A program made the translations under genes and the position numbers. From positions 1 through 6,631 of the forward strand of contig DYRK01000331.1 of NCBI GenBank assembly GCA_020718785.1: 6,631 nt of DNA, given 5' to 3'. Position 1 is the first letter of the stretch. Each line of letters starts with the position of its first letter. Origin of the DNA: Desulfatirhabdium butyrativorans (GTDB taxonomy: Bacteria; Desulfobacterota; Desulfobacteria; Desulfobacterales; DYRK01). The notes beneath the pieces are model-generated. The model made no database searches. It saw only the letters and a program-made list of their open reading frames with translations, and was not told where the DNA came from. This document shows, piece after piece, positions 1-4,742 of this stretch.

Positions 1-461
1 TTTTTACTAATTATCTGAATTTATTATTAATAAATCTTAGCTTAACACGTATGGGTTCTGCCCCCTGACCTCCTCGCTCAAAGATAAAGATAAGTTGTAA
101 AGAAGCGGTCTTTTCTTAACACCTGTACCGGAAATTTTCAAGCATCATTTCGGAGGATCATGAACAGATAGTGCGGAAAAGAAAAAAAAGACTGACTGTA
201 AAGGATTTTGGGGACCGGCTGTTTCATTCATCAGTCAGAATCCGGAAGGAGTACAAAAATTTCATTTCTGTTGTAAAACGCCCAGGCTTAAATAGACGCA
301 AATTGTTTTCAGGCCGAAAGGATATCGTTCCCACACTTCGCGTCACTGCCGTCAAATTAAGGATTTCGGGAGAATCTTAATTTTAATTATAAAAATATTT
401 GTTTTGTGTACTTGATTCAGGGTACATCCGGATTCCGGCAACTGCCTGATAAAATCCTTCC
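1..461. other. Gene-poor stretch, no supported gene
   Basis: No convincing gene on either strand. An open frame of 69 codons could start at a GTG at 171 on the plus strand. Its product is very basic (many Arg and Lys), matches no family I recognise, and its only Shine-Dalgarno-like sequence (GGAGG, 152-156) lies 14 bases upstream and 3 bases before an ATG at 160 that opens a three-codon frame ending in TAG. That TAG overlaps the GTG by one base; coupling is possible but I regard it as chance. The minus strand just downstream of the antitoxin gene, where a ParE/RelE toxin would be expected, has stops in all three frames within about 35 codons and shows no toxin motif. A small palindrome (CCGGA-T-TCCGG) lies at 428-438. 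Confidence 0.6.
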
Positions 462-698
462 TTATAATATCTGTTCTGACTTCCAACAATCATTCTTAAT
501 ATCTTCCCATGTTCTTCCTTCAAAAGAACCGGCATGATAAGAATCAATTCTTCTGTTCAGCTCTTTGCGCTGTGCCTCTGTGAGTTCCGGATATTCGCTT
601 TCTCTCGCAATGCTGTCCCATATTTCTTCGACAATCAGAATTTTTTCGGAAACACTCAGTTTTTTGATTTCATCTATTGTCATCTGACTGATGCCCAT
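462..698 (-). CDS. Addiction-module antitoxin, PF09720 / TIGR02574 type
   Basis: Predicted 78-residue antitoxin of the 'putative addiction module component' family, which normally neutralises a ParE/RelE-type toxin encoded just downstream. The family signature is an N-terminal helix followed by a conserved leucine-rich segment ending in W-D-S-I; here residues 6-30 read as a helical stretch with L-S-V-S-E-K (14-19) and E-I-W-D-S-I (25-30), followed by an acidic and basic tail with W63. The length is normal for the family. The ATG at 698 is preceded by GGAG (705-708) with a six-base A spacer, so this start is well supported over the internal Met6. No toxin gene follows within the 461 bases available, so it is an orphan antitoxin or the survivor of a broken pair. 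Such proteins often repress their own promoter, but this family lacks an obvious DNA-binding domain, and I see no clear operator. Confidence 0.8.
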   Translation of the reverse strand: MGISQMTIDEIKKLSVSEKILIVEEIWDSIARESEYPELTEAQRKELNRRIDSYHAGSFEGRTWEDIKNDCWKSEQIL

Positions 699-802
699 TT
701 TTTTCTCCGTTGCATAATCAGTTATATGTTTAAATTAACGGCTATCTTATTTACTTCAGTCTCTGCAACCAGTTCGTAACATTTTGATATCAGAAGTAAC
801 TT

Positions 803-914
803 ATATACAGATTTTCAGAAATCAAATTTCACAAGGCAGCAACGAGGAGATAATATTTTCCGTATATCTCCGACCGATGACGCAGTGAAAATTAATTTCT
901 GGAAGTCTGTATAT
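803..914. repeat. Long imperfect palindrome, MITE-like or hairpin element
   Basis: The outer arms 803-832 and 885-914 are inverted repeats matching at 26 of 30 positions; the outermost 20 bases match at 18, and both differences there would be G-U pairs in plus-strand RNA. After a symmetric internal loop of 13 bases per side, a second stem follows (GGAGATA at 846-852 with TATCTCC at 865-871), in perfect register with the outer arms and closing a 12-base loop. The whole element is about 112 bases and folds on itself. The ends read ATATACAG and CTGTATAT, so the borders could be TA dinucleotides flanking CAG...CTG, as in Tc1/mariner or IS630-type miniature elements; that origin is an inference. 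No coding frame is inside. It lies between ahbC and the antitoxin gene, so it could also act as an RNA structure after either promoter. Confidence 0.7.
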
Positions 915-947
915 TTAAAAGAGAACAACTGGCTGTTATGCAGTTTT

Positions 948-979
948 TTTTCCGACTGACTTACATATCAGCCGGAAAA
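948..979 (-). terminator. Hairpin after ahbC, possible transcript end
   Basis: Arms 948-959 and 968-979 match at 11 of 12 positions around an eight-base loop. The one difference becomes a G-U pair in RNA copied from the minus strand, so an ahbC transcript would form an unbroken 12-bp stem beginning 17 bases after the stop codon. It is not a textbook intrinsic terminator: A residues, not U, follow the stem in that direction. It may be a 3'-end stabiliser, or a terminator that needs a protein factor. Confidence 0.35.
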
Positions 980-995
980 GTCAGAACTCGGAACA

Positions 996-2186
996 CTATT
1001 TATCGGAAAGCCCGATTTCTTCGTCCGTCAGATAACAGGCAGGATCAGGAGCCCAGACATCTCCGGTGATTGCCTCTGCGCGTACTCTGAAATTGCCTGC
1101 ACAGATATCCAACCATTTGCACAAAGCGCATCTGCCTTTGACATGGTTTTTTTTCTCTTTCAGTTGAGTCAGCAGAGTGTCCGAAGTATCACTCCATATT
1201 TCGGAAAAGGGCCGATTTCTCACATTGCCGAAACTGTGATGACGCCAGAACTGATCTGCATGGACATCTCCGTTCCAACTGACACATCCGATACCTCTGC
1301 CCGAGTTATTACCCTCATTCATTTTTAGGAGTTCAAGCACCTGAGCAGCACGTTCCGGATTTTCCTTCAGGAGTTTTAAGTAAAGATAGGGTCCGTCCGC
1401 ATGATTATCCACCGTCAGGACTTCTTTGGATATTCCTCTGTCATGCAAATTCTTTGTTCGATCCAGAATCAGATCAACCGCAGCACGGGTCTCGGTATGA
1501 GACAGATCATCTTCCACCAGCTTTGATCCGCGTCCAGCGTAAACCAGATGGTAAAAGCAGGCCCTCGGAATGTCCATGTTTTCAAGGAGATCGAAAATAC
1601 CGGGGATTTCAAGCACATTGAATTTATTGACCGTAAATCGGAGTCCGACTTTGATGCCCGCGGCTTTGCAATTCTCAATCCCCTGCAACGCTGATTTGAA
1701 CGCGCCTTTTACTCCTCTGAAACGGTCATTGACTTCTTCCAGGCCGTCAACACTGATGCCCACGTAGGAAAGTCCTATTTTTTTGAGAATTTCCGACATG
1801 TTCCGGGTAATCAGAGTTCCGTTTGTGGAAATGACTGCCCGCATTCCTTTTTCAACAGCGTAAGCAGCCAGTTCGGGAAGGTCTTTGCGGACGAGCGGTT
1901 CCCCGCCTGACAGCAGCAGCACCGGCGCGCCGAATCGGGCGAGATCGTCAATCAGAGCCTTTCCTTCCCGAGTAGAAAGTTCCCCTTCAAAAGCCCTGTC
2001 ATCCGCCTGAGCATAACAATGCACACATTTCAGATTGCATCGCCGGGTAATATTCCATACCACCACCGGCCGCTTGTCTTTGGAAAACTGCAGCAGGTGG
2101 GAAGGCAGTTGAGAAGACATACGACCGTAACGCAGGGCGTCGGACGGTTCTGCAGTTCCGCAATAAAGTTTTGATATTCCAATCAT
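996..2186 (-). CDS. ahbC: 12,18-didecarboxysiroheme deacetylase AhbC (radical SAM)
   Basis: Radical SAM enzyme of the alternative, siroheme-dependent heme pathway. In the known pathway AhbAB decarboxylate siroheme, AhbC removes the two acetate side chains to give Fe-coproporphyrin III, and AhbD makes heme b. The 396-residue protein has the radical SAM cluster motif CX3CX2C (C50, C54, C57), the SAM-binding G-G-E-P (94-97), and a SPASM-like C-terminal set of cysteines (C301, C353, C356, C362, C384) for a second iron-sulfur cluster. The N-terminus (M-I-G-I-S-K-L-Y-C-G) and the segment E-G-N-N-S-G-R-G-I-G-C (291-301) are as I remember AhbC, and unlike AhbD. Cytoplasmic and oxygen-sensitive by family. 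The ATG at 2186 fits this conserved N-terminus, although the Shine-Dalgarno match is poor. No ahbA, ahbB or ahbD is in the window. G+C is about 50% in a sampled stretch, like the ClpX-like gene. The main alternative is another SPASM-family deacetylase or a paralogue such as a heme d1 enzyme. Confidence 0.87.
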   Translation of the reverse strand: MIGISKLYCGTAEPSDALRYGRMSSQLPSHLLQFSKDKRPVVVWNITRRCNLKCVHCYAQADDRAFEGELSTREGKALIDDLARFGAPVLLLSGGEPLVRKDLPELAAYAVEKGMRAVISTNGTLITRNMSEILKKIGLSYVGISVDGLEEVNDRFRGVKGAFKSALQGIENCKAAGIKVGLRFTVNKFNVLEIPGIFDLLENMDIPRACFYHLVYAGRGSKLVEDDLSHTETRAAVDLILDRTKNLHDRGISKEVLTVDNHADGPYLYLKLLKENPERAAQVLELLKMNEGNNSGRGIGCVSWNGDVHADQFWRHHSFGNVRNRPFSEIWSDTSDTLLTQLKEKKNHVKGRCALCKWLDICAGNFRVRAEAITGDVWAPDPACYLTDEEIGLSDK

Positions 2187-2207
2187 GTCTGTTCAGTTAT
2201 CAATCAG

Positions 2208-2229
2208 TGCATGGCGAAAATTCCATGCA
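2208..2229 (-). promoter_or_regulatory. Palindrome in ahbC leader
   Basis: Perfect 7-bp arms TGCATGG (2208-2214) and CCATGCA (2223-2229) surround an eight-base AT-rich centre. The site ends 21 bases before the ahbC start codon. It could be an operator for a dimeric regulator, or a hairpin in the mRNA leader. No matching regulator gene is present, and I could not place a convincing -35/-10 promoter near it. Confidence 0.35.
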
Positions 2230-2280
2230 GAAAAGTTATATTATTTTTGTCATTGCTTCTACGAAAATAGTTCAATTCTC

Positions 2281-2293
2281 TTGCAGTCTGCAA
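2281..2293. promoter_or_regulatory. Small perfect palindrome TTGCAG-T-CTGCAA
   Basis: A 13-base palindrome with 6-bp arms around a single T, in the AT-rich gap upstream of ahbC and 95 bases from its start codon. Symmetry and position suit a protein-binding site, but sites of this size also occur by chance. Function unknown. Confidence 0.2.
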
Positions 2294-2403
2294 TTTATTT
2301 TCATCTTATCGAATTTCTTCTTTCCTCGTTTGCACGGTCAAAAATTATCCATTCTTCTTTTGTTTTCAGCATAACATTTTCTATCTGTGAAACAGCCAGC
2401 TGA

Positions 2404-3909
2404 TTATATATTCTCAAATACTATCTGAAACTGACCAGTTGTTGAAATATTTGCCTGTGCCAGATAAGTGACTGCTTTTTCTTTTTCATGAAAATGTTCT
2501 GCTAATTTTTTTAAATCAACCCGTTTAAGTATTTCAACAGTTATAGGTCTTTTTGCATCAAAAAATATCAGCGATTTCAAAAATTTCTGACAAATTTCAG
2601 AATTCAGAAGTTTTTCTGTAAAGTAAGCTTCATCTTCGGAATAACACGGGATAAAATAACACGTATCATCAAGCATTATCGGTTTATTTGAACAGTTTCC
2701 GACAACCGAAAATTTTACGGATTTATATAGACCTGAAATAGCCACTTTCCATGGTGAGAAACTGTAATTTCCTATTCCGAAAATTGAAAATTTCGGTCTC
2801 TTATTGTATATGATGCTTTTCCTATTATTTAAAATATCAGCATATTCCTCAAGATAAGCCCACACTTTCGGAGCGTTCTGTTTTATATACGATGTATCGT
2901 CTCCTACTTTTTTTTGGGTTAAAATTACATACTTTTTGGGATTAAGGCGTCCGTTCCCTATGTCTGATGATTTCAGCAGGGGATATATATATTCTTCCTC
3001 AATTCTTGCTTTTTTGCCAAATCCGTTGATAAAACAACCTTTTTCATAAGAAAGTTCCATTACTCTGGAAGCATCATGCTTTATGCCTGACCTCCATTTA
3101 TAATACTCAACACCTTCAATATATTGATATTTTTTGTAATCATCAATATCTGCGATCAATTCGGAAGCATAAGTACCTAATATTGAAATTTTATTTTCGA
3201 AATTCAAATCTGAATAAACGACAGCATTCTTTGTAATTACGGATTCTCCTATATGCGTAATAAAAAGGCAAGCATCGACTGAAACATCAAAATATTTTTT
3301 TGCATCAAAAAAATGTAAAGAGGAATCATAAATTTTTGCATTTGTATTCCATAAATATTTCAATATTTTTCTTGCTGTGGCAGTTTTACAGAGCATAGCA
3401 ACGCAGGCATTTTTATTTTTCAGACTTTCAATAATCTTTATCAATATCCATTCGGCAATATCAAAATTGGCTTTTCCGGTTTTAGCTGCAAATCCGACCT
3501 GATTCTGAAAATTGGATTTATCAGGAAGATTGGTACTGTTTAAAGCACTTAACGCTGAATTAGTAATCCAGGGGGGATTTCCGATAACAAGAATTTTTTC
3601 CTGTTTTAAACCGGAAAAGAACAGTTCCCAATCTTTTTTAAAAAAATCAGATAATTCAATTAAACAATTATCATTTATTGTCAGTTTTTTTAAATTGTCT
3701 ATATATTTTCTGTTGATGTCAAAACCGTAATATTTTGTATTACAGCTAAAAACCGACATGGCAGCCTTTATGAAATTTCCTGTTCCGCAGGTAGGCTCTA
3801 CAATGACTGACGGATATGGGAATGATTTTTTAATCAATGAAACTGCCATAGCCGCCAAATTATCAGGAGTTTGAAAGTCACCGTATTCGGTTTTCTCTTT
3901 TACAGACAT
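2404..3909 (-). CDS. DNA N6-adenine methyltransferase, gamma class (type II)
   Basis: Modification enzyme of the restriction pair, transferring a methyl group from SAM to adenine N6 in the recognition site. In the 501-residue form, a motif X-like G-D-F-Q-T-P is at 10-15, motif I E-P-T-C-G-T-G-N-F at 38-46 (SAM binding), an acidic motif II Y-G-F-D-I-N at 61-66, and the catalytic motif IV N-P-P-W at 111-114. This order places it in the gamma, M.TaqI-like class. The C-terminal half, with L-L-K-S-S-D-I near 311-317 and an S-F-S-P-W segment near 383-387, resembles a TaqI/Eco57I-type target-recognition region. A longer reading would start at TTG 3918, but AGGA (3919-3922) lies nine bases before ATG 3909 and touches the TTG, so I chose ATG 3909. 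The gene begins one base after the endonuclease stop, implying one operon with coupled translation. G+C is low (22-30% in two samples). Recognition sequence not inferable. Confidence 0.85.
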   Translation of the reverse strand: MSVKEKTEYGDFQTPDNLAAMAVSLIKKSFPYPSVIVEPTCGTGNFIKAAMSVFSCNTKYYGFDINRKYIDNLKKLTINDNCLIELSDFFKKDWELFFSGLKQEKILVIGNPPWITNSALSALNSTNLPDKSNFQNQVGFAAKTGKANFDIAEWILIKIIESLKNKNACVAMLCKTATARKILKYLWNTNAKIYDSSLHFFDAKKYFDVSVDACLFITHIGESVITKNAVVYSDLNFENKISILGTYASELIADIDDYKKYQYIEGVEYYKWRSGIKHDASRVMELSYEKGCFINGFGKKARIEEEYIYPLLKSSDIGNGRLNPKKYVILTQKKVGDDTSYIKQNAPKVWAYLEEYADILNNRKSIIYNKRPKFSIFGIGNYSFSPWKVAISGLYKSVKFSVVGNCSNKPIMLDDTCYFIPCYSEDEAYFTEKLLNSEICQKFLKSLIFFDAKRPITVEILKRVDLKKLAEHFHEKEKAVTYLAQANISTTGQFQIVFENI

Positions 3910-3910
3910 G

Positions 3911-4567
3911 TTATACAATCCTGTTAATTCCGGTTACATTGCCTGCTTCCTGAATAACTCGGCTATACTGAAGTCTCCATTGAAGGGCATTTGAAATTGT
4001 AAGATAACCTGTCTCCGGCGGATTTGACAATATTTCTTCAGCCAGCATTCTTGCCTGAATATCATCGGCAGGTAAAAAACGTTCTTCAAAATATGCAATT
4101 ATATCATCGGCATTTCCCTGATTATCAATGAGTTTTCTCAAGCCGGCGGTCATTTGAAAATCACCGGTTCTGTGACTTTCAACAAAAACAGTGTGTTTAA
4201 TATTCAAACGTCCTGTTTTCTTTTCATTGTCATCTGTTTTTTCATACACAAAGACCAGAAGAGAATAACCCAAGCCGAATATCTTCTGTCTTGCGGATTT
4301 AAAAGGGCAGGATGACTGAGGCTGTTTTATACTTGTAACTTTCATATCAACAAGTAATTCCGGAAAATCAATTCCTTTTGCTGATGATCCTTCAACATAA
4401 GTATATGTTGTCCGAAGATGTTTTTGAAATTTATGTTCAAAATACGTGCCGACAGCCTTTCCATCTGTTACACCGAACAGTGTCGGTTCATCGTGCATAG
4501 ATTCTTGCAACGCAAATTTCTTAGCTTCTTGCTGGAGTAACTCAATTGTCACTTCTGCTTTTGACAT
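3911..4567 (-). CDS. Predicted type II restriction endonuclease, PD-(D/E)XK
   Basis: Likely DNA-cutting partner of the adjacent methyltransferase. The 218-residue protein has a PD-(D/E)XK-like core: helix acid E44 in G-T-Y-F-E-H-K, then G-I-D-F-P with D67, and D-M-K with D74 and K76. The next strand and helix carry a conserved-looking run (V-T-S-I-K-Q-P-Q, 77-84, and Q94-K95), followed by a hydrophobic strand (Y-S-L-L-V-F-V-Y, 101-108). I recall this V-T-S-I-K-Q-P-Q-S-S-C-P-F pattern in uncharacterised proteins paired with N6 methylases, but cannot name the prototype enzyme. The ATG at 4567 has a strong ribosome site, AAAGGA (4573-4578), with a five-base spacer. The nuclease gene comes first in the operon, so the methylase depends on the same transcript or on an internal promoter; no separate controller gene is seen. 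Sampled G+C is about 32%. Nuclease activity is inferred from motif and context. Confidence 0.75.
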   Translation of the reverse strand: MSKAEVTIELLQQEAKKFALQESMHDEPTLFGVTDGKAVGTYFEHKFQKHLRTTYTYVEGSSAKGIDFPELLVDMKVTSIKQPQSSCPFKSARQKIFGLGYSLLVFVYEKTDDNEKKTGRLNIKHTVFVESHRTGDFQMTAGLRKLIDNQGNADDIIAYFEERFLPADDIQARMLAEEILSNPPETGYLTISNALQWRLQYSRVIQEAGNVTGINRIV

Positions 4568-4593
4568 TACGTTCCTTTAATATCTTCATGAAA

Positions 4594-4608
4594 ATCTAAC
4601 CGGTTGAT
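4594..4608. promoter_or_regulatory. Palindrome ahead of the restriction operon
   Basis: The 15 bases contain a perfect 8-bp palindrome AACCGGTT (4598-4605), extended outward by ATC on one side and GAT on the other with one offset T. It lies 26 bases before the endonuclease start codon, where a promoter operator or a site recognised by the enzymes themselves could sit. No clear -35/-10 pair was found. Function speculative. Confidence 0.2.
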
Positions 4609-4653
4609 ATGCAATCTTTTTTCCGGCTGACACGCAATCAGGAAGAAGCAGTC

Positions 4654-4679
4654 CGGGTTGAGGCATGAAACCCAACCCG
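4654..4679. repeat. Dispersed palindromic repeat unit (GGGTTGAGG...AACCC type)
   Basis: Arms CGGGTTG (4654-4660) and CAACCCG (4673-4679) flank a 12-base spacer. The layout and wording resemble a short dispersed repeat, GGGTTGAGG-N-GAAACCCAACC, that I remember as common in cyanobacterial and desulfobacterial intergenic regions. Only one copy is in the window, so membership rests on memory. It lies between the ClpX-like gene and the restriction operon, and could mark an insertion border or act as a weak terminator; no U-run follows on the minus strand. Confidence 0.5.
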
Positions 4680-4722
4680 TTCTGTTCCGGAGTGCTGAAA
4701 TGACCTGTTCTATAAAATCGGG

Positions 4723-4742
4723 TCAGCACAGTTCAGCACAAT
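4723..4742. repeat. 10-base tandem repeat over the ClpX-like stop codon
   Basis: Two adjacent copies of TCAGCACA plus two bases (TCAGCACAGT, then TCAGCACAAT) span 4723-4742. The stop codon of the ClpX-like gene (4733-4735) lies in the second copy. The first copy can also pair with GTGCTGA at 4692-4698, forming a 7-bp stem with a 24-base loop just after the gene. A local duplication with possible 3'-end structure; no U-run follows. Confidence 0.4.

Noticed and set aside
51..90. Possible insertion-sequence remnant around GGGTTCTGCCCCCTGACC
   Set aside because: The words look vaguely like repeat-associated ends, but there is no inverted partner, no transposase remnant and no second copy in the window.
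171..380. Plus-strand frame of 69 codons, very basic product, GTG start
   Set aside because: No family resemblance, unusual spacing to the only GGAGG (14 bases), and a non-ATG start in AT-rich noncoding-looking DNA.
534..779. Plus-strand frame of 81 codons
   Set aside because: It is antisense to the antitoxin gene over most of its length and shows no recognisable domain.
1469..1678. Minus-strand 69-codon frame inside ahbC
   Set aside because: An alternative reading frame of a strongly conserved enzyme; no independent support.
2171..2403. Two overlapping plus-strand frames of 67 and 72 codons in the gap upstream of ahbC
   Set aside because: AT-rich, low-complexity Phe/Ser/Ile-rich products with no good ribosome site or family match; more likely noncoding leader DNA.
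4692..4729. Hairpin GTGCTGA...TCAGCAC after the ClpX-like gene as an intrinsic terminator
   Set aside because: Only a 7-bp stem with a 24-base loop and no U-run after it on the minus strand; kept only as part of the tandem-repeat note.
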